Origin: Collinsella aerofaciens
GTDB lineage: Bacteria; Actinomycetota; Coriobacteriia; Coriobacteriales; Coriobacteriaceae
NCBI GenBank assembly: GCA_014846205.1
Contig: RKAY01000073.1
Location: 1-11,448 of the forward strand
Length of the DNA: 11,448 nt
Reading direction: 5' to 3'
Shown: one piece after another, positions 1 through 5,717 of the stretch
Layout: each line of letters begins with the position of its first letter
Numbering within the stretch: position 1 is the first letter of the stretch
The notes under the pieces: model-generated
What the model was told of the DNA's origin: nothing
Databases searched by the model: none
The model's input: the letters and a program-made list of their open reading frames with translations, nothing else
Program-made: the position numbers and the translations under genes

Positions 1-347
1 AGCACCGGAGCCACGAGGAACTCGGACTGGCCGACCGCGCTCGAGAGACGCTGCACGCCGAGGTCGATGAGGCCGGCGCGCTTGATGAGGCCCATGCAGG
101 CGCCAACCATGAAGGTGAGGACGACGATGCCGGCGGCACGTTCAAAGCCGAACGGAATGGCCGTAATGATCTCAAGCCAGCCGGCAGGATTCTGCGCGAC
201 GGCATGATAGGTGTTGGCTACGACGAGGTTCTGTACGCCGTGCGCAGTTTCAACGACCTGGCGATCGTACTGGCCGGCAGGAACTACGTACGTGAGCACT
301 GCCATGAGAAGAATGAAGAGCCCGAGAATAATGTAGATGTCGGGCAT
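1..347 (-). CDS. YfcC-family membrane carrier, N-terminal part (gene runs off the left edge)
   Basis: Reading the minus strand from the ATG at 347-345 gives 115 codons without a stop to the window edge. The protein begins MPDIYIILGLFILLM, a first membrane span, followed by TYVVPAGQYDR. That motif right after span 1 is typical of the YfcC/DcuC-like anaerobic carrier family, whose members are multi-span transporters proposed to move amino acids or dicarboxylates. A second hydrophobic stretch (GIVVLTFMVGACMGLI) is followed by RAGLIDLGVQRL, also family-like. The start is uncertain. The ATG has an SD-like GGAAAGAAGG about 8 bases upstream, but that purine run also encodes a plausible cytoplasmic lead-in (GSGKKGFK), and E. 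coli YfcC carries a similar MPD internally. The frame stays open upstream to about 640, with an in-frame TTG at 431-429 that has no clear SD. A sequencing or real frameshift near 360-430 is possible. The C-terminal majority lies outside the window, so the substrate cannot be judged. Confidence 0.8.
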   Translation of the reverse strand, partial: MPDIYIILGLFILLMAVLTYVVPAGQYDRQVVETAHGVQNLVVANTYHAVAQNPAGWLEIITAIPFGFERAAGIVVLTFMVGACMGLIKRAGLIDLGVQRLSSAVGQSEFLVAPV

Positions 348-708
348 CTTGAAGCCCTTCTTTCCGGAGCCGAAATCTCGCGGCGAGCGGATTGAGAGCG
401 GGGCTTTGTTTGGAGCTGTTGGTCTGGGCAAGGACGTTACATTCGGTTGCGATGCGCGTGATGCAGCCGGCTTTGTTCCAGTGGGTGTTACCCGTTCGCA
501 TAGTGCAGGACTCGTCGGTGGCGCAGGGGGTGCGCTGCCGCGGGTAGTTGCAGCAGAGTTTCCTGCTGACGACTTCCATGAGGGGTGTGGCCGGAGTAGA
601 TGTACTTGGTGATTTCGCGGCTCTCTGCTCCAGAATATTTATCTTGTTCATGATGACGAGGGTCGCGCCAAAGGGACGTTGTCGTATTCGCGGTCCCGAC
701 GGGGGACT
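348..708 (-). other. Region upstream of the carrier gene; possible structured leader
   Basis: No convincing gene was found in these 361 bases. The carrier frame stays open here without an ATG. Another minus-strand frame is open from 651 to 250 but has no SD and odd Cys-rich content. Short inverted repeats are visible: GGGT-gtt-ACCC at 483-493, GCGCA-GGGGG-TGCGC at 521-535, CAGCAG-agtttc-CTGCTG at 551-568, and GTCCC/GGGAC near 692-706. On the minus strand these would lie in the 5' leader of the carrier mRNA. No known riboswitch core was recognised. Several hairpins in a row are suggestive of a leader RNA, but short repeats like these also occur by chance. Confidence 0.3.
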
Positions 709-897
709 TTATTCGCGCTGCGGAGGAACTTCACGTCCTTCCTCGTAGGTGAGCTTTGTGAAACTTGATTCCTCCCGGCAGGACTTGTTCTTGTCTGACA
801 AGGTGCTATTTTCTGTTGTGGCTAGACTTGGCCGTTTACCCCAAACGACGAAAAGAGGGCATGTATTTCGGCAGGGGGTGTTTGCCTTGGCGCACAT
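709..897 (-). CDS. Doubtful small Cys-containing ORF, 62 aa
   Basis: An ATG at 897-895 is preceded by AAAGGAG with an 8-base spacer, a good ribosome binding site. The frame reads MCAKANTPCRNTCPLF onward and ends with EEGREVPPQRE at a TAA. It has four cysteines, three in the first 13 residues (C-x6-C-x3-C), no membrane span and a charged C-terminal half. A GTG start at 915 is possible but lacks an SD. The protein was not recognised. It could be a small real gene, a peptide within the carrier's leader, or chance. The SD is the main argument for it; its short length, unremarkable codon use and lack of recognisable homology argue against. Confidence 0.3.
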   Translation of the reverse strand: MCAKANTPCRNTCPLFVVWGKRPSLATTENSTLSDKNKSCREESSFTKLTYEEGREVPPQRE

Positions 898-1026
898 CTC
901 AAAAGCTCCTTTCACGCGTCGTCTTACGTGTGGCTATAAGCAGGAAAGGGGCTCGTCTACTCACTATTTCAAATTATTAATTTATCAGTTGCTGAGTGAA
1001 TGCTAATCGTTAACTAATGGCACTAT

Positions 1027-1245
1027 CTACATGTCGGAGAAAAACTCTTCAAAGGTAATTCCAAACCCTTCAACGATTTTCGTTAAAGTGTCGACCCCAA
1101 AGTTTCGATTGCCCATTTCGATATCAGCTAAATAACTGCGGTTGAGATTAATCATGGTTGCAAAACGGCTTTGCGTGATGCCCTGGATATGCCGGAGGGC
1201 TTTAACGCGTAGCCCAATTTTGTTTCTGATATCAGTCTTTTCCAT
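1027..1245 (-). CDS. XRE-family helix-turn-helix repressor, 72 aa
   Basis: The protein is a nearly bare Cro/CI-type HTH domain. Residues about 11-62 run GLRVKALRHIQGITQSRFA, then the recognition-helix region NLNRSYLADIEMGNRNF and the closing helices DTLTKIVEGFGITFEEFF. This layout matches small DNA-binding regulators such as restriction-modification controller proteins and plasmid or phage repressors. It starts at an ATG with a weak SD (TAGGT) and ends at TAG. It is divergent from the membrane-protein gene at 1334, and a perfect inverted repeat (1250-1270) sits 5 bases in front of its start, so it probably represses itself and perhaps its neighbour (inference). Codon use is AT-richer than in flanking genes, in line with acquisition by transfer. 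The family call is firm; the target is not known. Confidence 0.9.
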   Translation of the reverse strand: MEKTDIRNKIGLRVKALRHIQGITQSRFATMINLNRSYLADIEMGNRNFGVDTLTKIVEGFGITFEEFFSDM

Positions 1246-1249
1246 TTAC

Positions 1250-1270
1250 CTAGCGTATGGAGCACGCTAG
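1250..1270. promoter_or_regulatory. Inverted repeat, candidate operator for the XRE regulator
   Basis: CTAGCG at 1250-1255 and CGCTAG at 1265-1270 form a perfect 6-base dyad with a 9-base spacer, in the 88-base gap between divergent genes and beside the repressor's start codon. XRE proteins bind such dyads as dimers. Operator function is inferred from position and symmetry only. No strong -35/-10 pair could be assigned in this gap. Confidence 0.5.
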
Positions 1271-1333
1271 ACTTACCTGTATGCTATCAGAAACATTCTT
1301 GGCTAATTTTATGACCGGGAAGGGGAGTGCAAA

Positions 1334-1993
1334 GTGAAACAGGAAGCGCAAAAAGTGAAATACTCCATTAGCATTTTTGTGCACATTGCGGGGATATTAT
1401 CAGTGCTGTACTTTGCCTTTCAGTTGAATATGGACTCCGATGCAAGAGAGCTATTTGCTACTGCGTTGTGGGCCAGCAATTCAACCCTTGATGCTGAAGC
1501 CCAAGGTATATGGGCTGTAATTAGCTATCTGATTTTTAATGGCTTGCCTATTGTGCTTCCTCTGCTCTTAGTTGGCATTTGTCCGCTCTCGCATCTCTGG
1601 TCTACAGCACAAGTGTTGTTATTTATTATCCAATGGTTCATTACTCTGACCTGCAACGTGTCTGTGGAACCAGGGGTTATGTGCCGATATGCTGGCTGGT
1701 TTCTTTATATTCCCATAGGGATAGGAGAGTTTCTTCCGACATCCTTTGTCATGAATGTCGTTAAACTGATGATTGTTTTGGTTTTCTGGGGAATGGTGAT
1801 GTCTGCCGTTGCGGATCCTGCTGGTTACTTTGAAGGTGCCTTTTCGTCCTCTTCTAGCTCCACTCGCAGGTTTGGTGGTGGAGATATTCAAGATGACCTT
1901 GATCGCATTGAGCAGAGATCACGGCACAAGCAAGTCATGGACGAGCTAAACAGTATTCATACCGATGCGTTAAATGGAAGGTTCCGAGAATAG
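1334..1993 (+). CDS. Unrecognised multi-span membrane protein, 219 aa
   Basis: It starts at a GTG (1334) with a strong SD, AGGGGAG, 6 bases upstream. Hydrophobic stretches at about residues 11-29, 59-83, 88-107, 118-136 and 139-160 suggest four or five membrane spans. A stretch of six serines (about 171-176), a GGG turn and a charged, coiled-coil-prone tail (about 184-210, DDLDRIEQRSRHKQVMDEL) follow, probably in the cytoplasm. No catalytic motif was seen and no family was recognised. The gene is AT-richer than its surroundings, stands alone and is divergent from the XRE regulator, which may control it. A terminator-like hairpin follows 10 bases after the stop. A role in host defence, a phage remnant or an envelope function are all open; nothing in the sequence decides between them. 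Confidence 0.8.
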   Translation: MKQEAQKVKYSISIFVHIAGILSVLYFAFQLNMDSDARELFATALWASNSTLDAEAQGIWAVISYLIFNGLPIVLPLLLVGICPLSHLWSTAQVLLFIIQWFITLTCNVSVEPGVMCRYAGWFLYIPIGIGEFLPTSFVMNVVKLMIVLVFWGMVMSAVADPAGYFEGAFSSSSSSTRRFGGGDIQDDLDRIEQRSRHKQVMDELNSIHTDALNGRFRE

Positions 1994-2002
1994 TTTTTGG
2001 GC

Positions 2003-2038
2003 AGGGGAGGAGAGCGAAATGTCACCTCCCCTTATTCG
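2003..2038 (+). terminator. Probable terminator after the membrane-protein gene
   Basis: AGGGGAGG (2003-2010) pairs perfectly with CCTCCCCT (2025-2032) around a 14-base loop, followed by the modestly T-rich TATTCG. It begins 10 bases after the stop codon. The stem is good but the U-tract is weak. Confidence 0.55.
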
Positions 2039-2130
2039 TCTCTCATTTCACGTCACCTTGGCGCAAATGCGGCTCGCTCGCTGTTAGTGACTGACATCGA
2101 GTGCCCCGTTGTCGAAACGCGTCAACAAGA

Positions 2131-2166
2131 AAGGCCCGGCTCCGTTGTGTGGCGGAGTCGGGCCTT
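2131..2166. terminator. Strong hairpin between convergent genes
   Basis: A 14-base stem pairs AAGGCCCGGCTCCG (2131-2144) with CGGAGTCGGGCCTT (2153-2166) around an 8-base loop; a single position departs from complementarity and is a G-U wobble in plus-strand RNA. Read on the minus strand the stem is followed by TTTCTTGTT, a usable U-tract, so it could terminate transcription from the GntR gene. On the plus strand the downstream sequence is less T-rich. It probably acts as a transcription block between the converging genes. Confidence 0.6.
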
Positions 2167-2181
2167 GTTCCATTTGCCCAG

Positions 2182-2220
2182 ATAAAACCTGCCAAAATAA
2201 ACCTGTCCCTTTTTGGCAGG
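2182..2220 (-). terminator. Rho-independent terminator of the GntR gene
   Basis: CCTGCCAAAA (2188-2197) and TTTTGGCAGG (2211-2220) form a perfect 10-base inverted repeat with a 13-base loop directly after the GntR stop codon. On the minus strand the stem is followed by TTTTAT. The loop repeats part of the arm (AAACCTG occurs twice), so the element may be a small dispersed repeat recruited as a terminator. Confidence 0.7.
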
Positions 2221-2922
2221 TTAGCGGAGCTTGCTGGTCTCGAAGTACTTGGGATATTGGTCCAGGACCTCGGTCTGGTTGCGGAACATCATATGCAGGT
2301 GCTTGCTGACCAAAAAGCTCGCCTCGATAGGATCGCGGCCGGCGATGGCGCGGCGGATCTGTTTGTGCTCGTTAACAGTCTCCTGATTGTCGAGCGTCTG
2401 CGTGGCGGCACGCAGCCAGCGGAAGCGCTCCAGGTCGGCATTGGTCTCTTCGAGCCATGACCACACGGTGCTGCGGCACGCGATGCTAAAGATCATGCGG
2501 TGCATGAGGTTGTCGCTCAAAAAGAAGCCGATGCGATCCTCTTCGGCCATGGCCTTTTCCTGTAGCGCGATGGCGCGGTCGAGCTGCTCGATACCGGCCG
2601 AGGTGGCGCGGGCGCAGCACTCCACGATCACCTGCTTTTCCAGGTGCTCGCGAATATAGCAGGCGCTTTCGGCAAGGGTGAGGTTGATGGGTGAGACGTA
2701 GGTGCCGCTCTGGGGCACGGTACGCACCAGGCCTTCTTGCGCCAGACGCACCAGCGCCTCGCGCACAGGGGTGCGCCCCATATCCAGGTCGTCGCAAAGC
2801 TGCTTGACGCCTAGCTTTTCGCCCGGCTTGTAGTCTAGGTAGACGATTTTGCGTCGAATGGTGTGGTAGGACTGGTCCTGTAGGCTCGTTTCCTGCTCGC
2901 CGACGTGCATCGATTCTTCCAT
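2221..2922 (-). CDS. GntR-family transcription regulator with FCD ligand domain, 233 aa
   Basis: Residues about 15-80 form the GntR winged helix, with the hallmark GRTPVREALVRLAQEGLV (about 49-66) followed by the wing (QSGTYVSP). The rest is an all-helical FCD domain. Its metal/ligand positions are visible as D137-x3-H141 (DNLMH), H186 (NEHKQI) and H208 (KHLH), the pattern of FadR/VanR-type proteins that bind small carboxylates through a metal ion. The ATG at 2922 was chosen because GCGAGG lies just upstream, although the 4-base spacer is short. A GTG at 2946 and an ATG at 2910 are alternatives. The gene is divergent from the YeiH-family transporter across 193 bases that hold two dyads, so it may control that transporter and itself (inference). 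Two hairpins end its transcript. The ligand cannot be told. Confidence 0.92.
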   Translation of the reverse strand: MEESMHVGEQETSLQDQSYHTIRRKIVYLDYKPGEKLGVKQLCDDLDMGRTPVREALVRLAQEGLVRTVPQSGTYVSPINLTLAESACYIREHLEKQVIVECCARATSAGIEQLDRAIALQEKAMAEEDRIGFFLSDNLMHRMIFSIACRSTVWSWLEETNADLERFRWLRAATQTLDNQETVNEHKQIRRAIAGRDPIEASFLVSKHLHMMFRNQTEVLDQYPKYFETSKLR

Positions 2923-2974
2923 AGTGCCTCGCAACCGTTCTATCACACTGATATGTCAGCTGTTAATTATGCCG

Positions 2975-3003
2975 CGAATCAGCTTTCCGCGGTGGGTGAT
3001 TCG
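2975..3003. promoter_or_regulatory. Inverted repeat in the gntR-yeiH divergent region
   Basis: CGAATCA (2975-2981) and TGATTCG (2997-3003) form a perfect 7-base dyad with a 15-base spacer. It lies upstream of both divergent genes and is a candidate binding site for the GntR regulator. Spacing and sequence do not match the classic FadR-type site, so the assignment is tentative. Confidence 0.35.
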
Positions 3004-3044
3004 GCTGTTGCCTGAGAACTATTGCGGCGGCTTAGTCTTTTTTT

Positions 3045-3058
3045 GCACAAGGCTGTGC
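3045..3058. promoter_or_regulatory. Compact dyad upstream of the YeiH-family gene
   Basis: GCACA-aggc-TGTGC is a perfect dyad directly after a run of seven T residues, about 57 bases before the yeiH-family start. A weak -10-like TATCAT lies at about 3070. It could be an operator or a small hairpin. It is not a plus-strand terminator because the T run precedes the stem. Confidence 0.35.
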
Positions 3059-3115
3059 TCAATGTTGCCGTATCATAAACCGTCGCAAACGTGAAATAGA
3101 AAGAAGGAACCCCAT

Positions 3116-4150
3116 ATGCAACTGGCGAAGATCGTACGCGAGCGCTGGAAGGGTGTCTTGTTCTGCCTGATCATCGCTGTCCCCGCGACGTTGCTCGGCA
3201 AACAAATTGAGGTGGTCGGTGGGCCGGTATTTGCCATCCTCTTTGGCATGGTCCTGGCACTCGTCTTTCCCAAGAATCGTCGCGAACAGCTCGCCGCCGG
3301 CGTCACCTATACGTCCAAAAAAGTCTTGCAGTACGCGGTTATCCTGCTTGGCTTTGGCATGAACCTCTCCCAGATTCTGTCCAAGGGCGCCCAGTCGCTG
3401 CCGATTATCGTGGCGACGATCTCGACCTCGCTTGTCATCGCCTTCGTGCTCTGCCGCGTTATGAACGTGCCGAGTAAGATCGCGACGCTTGTGGGTGTGG
3501 GTTCGTCGATTTGCGGCGGTTCTGCCATCGCCGCGACCGCACCCGTCATCGATGCCGACGATCGCGAAATTGCCCAGGCTATTTCGGTCATCTTCCTGTT
3601 TAACGTTATCGCGGCGCTCGTGTTTCCGACGCTCGGCGGCATGCTCGGGCTGACCAACGAGGGCTTTGGCCTGTTTGCCGGCACCGCCATCAACGACACC
3701 TCGTCCGTAACGGCTGCGGCGAGCGCTTGGGACAGCATGCATCCCGGCGCCAATGTGCTCGAGAGCGCTACGGTGGTCAAGCTCACCAGGACGCTGGCCA
3801 TTATTCCCATCACGTTGGTCCTCGCATGCTGGCAGATGCATCTGGCGCGCAAGGCCGGCGGCGACGCCAAAAGCACGTTCTCGCTTAAACGCGCGTTTCC
3901 CATGTTTGTACTGTTCTTTGTGCTGGCGAGCGTGATCACCACGATGCTTCAGCTTCCCGCGTCCTTTACGGCGCCCATCAAGGAACTGTCGAAGTTCTTT
4001 ATTGTGATGGCCATGGCGGCTATTGGTTTTAATACCGATATCGTCGAGCTGGTCAAAAAGGGCGGCAAGCCCATCGCATTGGGCTTTTGCTGCTGGATTG
4101 GCATTGCGTGCATGAGTTTGGGAATGCAGCACGTGCTGGGAATCTGGTAG
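3116..4150 (+). CDS. YeiH/UPF0324-family membrane transporter (putative sulfate exporter family), 344 aa
   Basis: This is a full-length, very hydrophobic protein with about ten membrane spans. Family signatures are clear: GFGMNLSQ (80-87), VGSSICGGSAIAATAPVI (128-145), FAGTAINDTSSVTAA (187-201), VVKLTRTLAIIP (220-231) and the late AAIGFNTD (301-308). The length matches the conserved family, which databases often name 'putative sulfate exporter'. The true substrate of this group is poorly established. The ATG follows GAAAGAAGG with a roughly 9-base spacer. The gene is divergent from a GntR/FCD regulator, which may regulate it, and is followed by long hairpins before the next gene, so it is probably monocistronic. 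Confidence 0.92.
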   Translation: MQLAKIVRERWKGVLFCLIIAVPATLLGKQIEVVGGPVFAILFGMVLALVFPKNRREQLAAGVTYTSKKVLQYAVILLGFGMNLSQILSKGAQSLPIIVATISTSLVIAFVLCRVMNVPSKIATLVGVGSSICGGSAIAATAPVIDADDREIAQAISVIFLFNVIAALVFPTLGGMLGLTNEGFGLFAGTAINDTSSVTAAASAWDSMHPGANVLESATVVKLTRTLAIIPITLVLACWQMHLARKAGGDAKSTFSLKRAFPMFVLFFVLASVITTMLQLPASFTAPIKELSKFFIVMAMAAIGFNTDIVELVKKGGKPIALGFCCWIGIACMSLGMQHVLGIW

Positions 4151-4202
4151 AGAAGTAGCTTATTTTCGTGCTAGTTGCTGGTGAGCGCATACTTGCGGTG
4201 GA

Positions 4203-4267
4203 GCGATAGGAGCTCTTGCGGGTATGGCTTGTCCGCAGGTTAATAGGTCCCGAAGAGCTCTTATCGC
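4203..4267. repeat. Long inverted repeat (15-bp arms plus inner 4-bp extension)
   Basis: GCGATAGGAGCTCTT (4203-4217) pairs with AAGAGCTCTTATCGC (4253-4267) over 15 bases, with one G-U pair. The pairing continues, after one bulged G, as CGGG (4219-4222) with CCCG (4249-4252). The closed loop of about 26 bases holds no obvious motif. The right arm contains a perfect 10-base palindrome (AAGAGCTCTT, 4253-4262), and its near-copy sits in the left arm, so the two arms could instead be paired operators 45 bases apart. It lies 53 bases after the yeiH-family stop and about 150 bases before the next gene. No T tract follows, so it is not a standard terminator. Confidence 0.6.
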
Positions 4268-4291
4268 CCCGCCAGGATGGCGATGCGGGGC
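4266..4291 (+). terminator. GC-rich hairpin overlapping the long inverted repeat; weak terminator candidate
   Basis: GCCCCGC (4266-4272) pairs perfectly with GCGGGGC (4285-4291), followed by AATTCATATATT. It shares bases 4266-4267 with the long repeat before it, so full formation of one stem competes at its edge with the other. It could end yeiH-family transcription, but the U-tract is poor. Confidence 0.4.
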
Positions 4292-4301
4292 AATTCATAT
4301 A

Positions 4302-4331
4302 TTCGCAAGAAGGCGCCGCAGGCCCTATAGT
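4302..4331 (+). promoter_or_regulatory. Probable promoter of the 405-aa regulator
   Basis: A -35-like TTCGCA (4302-4307) is separated by 18 bases from a good -10, TATAGT (4326-4331). This predicts a transcript start near 4338 and a leader of about 78 bases that contains the following dyad. The -35 is only a partial match. Confidence 0.45.
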
Positions 4332-4365
4332 GTTTGGTGAACATTATCGTTCAATTTTGAAACAC
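4330..4365. promoter_or_regulatory. Nested inverted repeats at the predicted transcript start
   Basis: GTGTTT (4330-4335) pairs with AAACAC (4360-4365), enclosing a second dyad, TGAAC-attatc-GTTCA (4338-4353). The outer repeat overlaps the -10 box. As DNA it could bind a regulator, possibly the Fis-type HTH protein encoded next to it; as RNA it would form a stem at the 5' end. Function is inferred from position. Confidence 0.4.
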
Positions 4366-4415
4366 TTGAGATGCCAAGCCACAGATAAGGGTCGTGGCTG
4401 GAGACGGGGCGAACC

Positions 4416-5633
4416 ATGGACAGCGATGTCAAGCTGCAGATTCTGATCGAGGCATTGTCCGCAGCCGGAGCATCGGCGCTGGCAATTGACGAGCGCGGTG
4501 GCGTTGTGATCTCGACCATGAGTGACGCGGCTCTCGAGCGGGATGTCGCCGCTTTTGTTTCCGAGCGTCTCGCTCGCGTGGGCGATGGGGCGCGCTTGGT
4601 AATGGGCCACGAGGGCATGCGGTTGAGCTTGACGGTGCGCCCGACGGCCAGGGAGCATGGGGCGCTTTGGGCGGTCGTGGCGCGTGAGGTGCGCGCCGCT
4701 GCCGCGCATGCGGGCATCGAGTGGCTCAATGCCGACGAAGTCGAGGCTCTCTACGAGTCGAGCGCGTACGGCATCGTCGAAGACGCAGCGGCGGTCGCTG
4801 CCCCCGTACGGGAGAGCTACGCGCGCGGGGTGCCTCTTATGCTCGAGGGCGAGCTGGGCGCGGGGCAGGATCAGATTGCAAAACGTTTGTACCTGGATGG
4901 TCCCTATGCCGATCAGCCCTTTGTGTCCGTTGCGCTCGATGAGCTTACGGATCGCGGCTGGCGCCATCTGCTCAAAAGTTCCGAATCGCCGCTATTCCAA
5001 ACGGGGCTGACGCTTTGCATGGGCGGCTGGCATGCCGTCGGGCCCCAGCGCCTGCGCGAGCTCGTGTCCGCAATGATCGACACGGCGCTCGCAACTCGTT
5101 GCCATGTGGTGTTGACGGCAGACGATATGCCGGGCGGCGGCGAAAGCGACCAGGCCGCCTTTGTGACCGAGCGCTTGGCTTGCGCGGTAAGTGTGGCACC
5201 GGCGATTGTCGAGCAAGGCGATGCGTCGGAAAAGGTTGCGCGCTATCTGGAGTATCTGGCAGATATGTTTGAGACGGCAACACCTGCCTTGTCGTCCGCG
5301 GCGGCAAAGACACTTGATGCCTATCGATGGCCCCGCAACTATCTACAGCTGCGCGAGGCTTCGGAACGACTTTATATATTAGTGGGGGCGGGTACGGTAG
5401 AGCGTGCCGTGGCAGAAGAGGTACTTGCCCAGGAGGACGTTATCAAGACCGCGACCTTCGGCGCCCCGACGCTCGAAAGCGATTTGTATATCTTGCGGCC
5501 TCTGGTCGATACCGAGCGCGATATCGCGCGGTTGGTCGTAGGTCACCTTCACGGCAACAGGACCCGCGCTGCCGAAGTGCTAGGCATAAGCCGTACGACC
5601 CTGTGGCGCCTGCTGAAGGACGACGACCGTTAA
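4416..5633 (+). CDS. Sigma-54-activator-like regulator with degenerate ATPase domain and Fis-type HTH, 405 aa
   Basis: The architecture is that of a bacterial enhancer-binding protein. An N-terminal sensor-like region (1-110) is followed by an AAA+-like domain (about 115-325) and a C-terminal Fis-type HTH (about 378-401, NRTRAAEVLGISRTTLWRLL). The AAA+ landmarks are recognisable but broken. The P-loop reads GELGAGQD (144-151) where active proteins have GESGTGKE, losing the key lysine. The Walker B counterpart reads GLTLCMGG (197-204) instead of GTLFLDEI. The GAFTGA loop that contacts sigma-54 is missing. The later YRWPRNYLQLREASERL (303-319) matches the conserved YPWPGNVRELRN region. Sigma-54 is not generally found in Actinobacteria, so this protein probably regulates ordinary promoters without ATP hydrolysis (inference). 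The ATG has GGGG 6 bases upstream. Its position behind unusual dyads hints at autoregulation. The ligand and targets are not known. Confidence 0.8.
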   Translation: MDSDVKLQILIEALSAAGASALAIDERGGVVISTMSDAALERDVAAFVSERLARVGDGARLVMGHEGMRLSLTVRPTAREHGALWAVVAREVRAAAAHAGIEWLNADEVEALYESSAYGIVEDAAAVAAPVRESYARGVPLMLEGELGAGQDQIAKRLYLDGPYADQPFVSVALDELTDRGWRHLLKSSESPLFQTGLTLCMGGWHAVGPQRLRELVSAMIDTALATRCHVVLTADDMPGGGESDQAAFVTERLACAVSVAPAIVEQGDASEKVARYLEYLADMFETATPALSSAAAKTLDAYRWPRNYLQLREASERLYILVGAGTVERAVAEEVLAQEDVIKTATFGAPTLESDLYILRPLVDTERDIARLVVGHLHGNRTRAAEVLGISRTTLWRLLKDDDR

Positions 5634-5644
5634 GCGAGGTGCCC

Positions 5645-5673
5645 GTGACCGCGTGCGGTACGTGTGCTACAGT
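5645..5673 (+). promoter_or_regulatory. Promoter of the single-span membrane protein gene
   Basis: GTGACC (5645-5650), a 17-base spacer and TACAGT (5668-5673) form a plausible vegetative promoter. The predicted leader is about 40 bases before the ATG at 5718. The -35 begins 11 bases after the upstream stop codon, so the gene need not depend on read-through. Confidence 0.55.
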
Positions 5674-5717
5674 CCAAAGCAGCATTGTTTCGATTCTGTT
5701 ACGGCGTGCGGGGGCGT

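Noticed and set aside
541..580. Faint resemblance of the minus-strand CAGCAGGAAACTCTGCTG hairpin to a cobalamin-riboswitch box
   Set aside because: The conserved core of that riboswitch could not be assembled from the surrounding sequence.
250..651. 133-codon minus-strand frame overlapping the carrier's start region
   Set aside because: It has no SD and an odd Cys/Arg-rich composition, and its last third runs opposite-frame through the conserved carrier sequence. A short part of it may be the frameshifted N-terminus, as noted in the findings.
3059..4132. 357-codon open frame on the minus strand opposite the YeiH-family gene
   Set aside because: The plus strand carries unmistakable family signatures; the antisense product is Arg/His/Gly-rich and unlike any protein family.
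4203..4267. Long inverted repeat as an insertion-sequence end or miniature transposon
   Set aside because: No flanking target duplication or transposase was found, and the whole element is only 65 bases with the arms nearly touching the loop structure. It was kept as an unexplained repeat.
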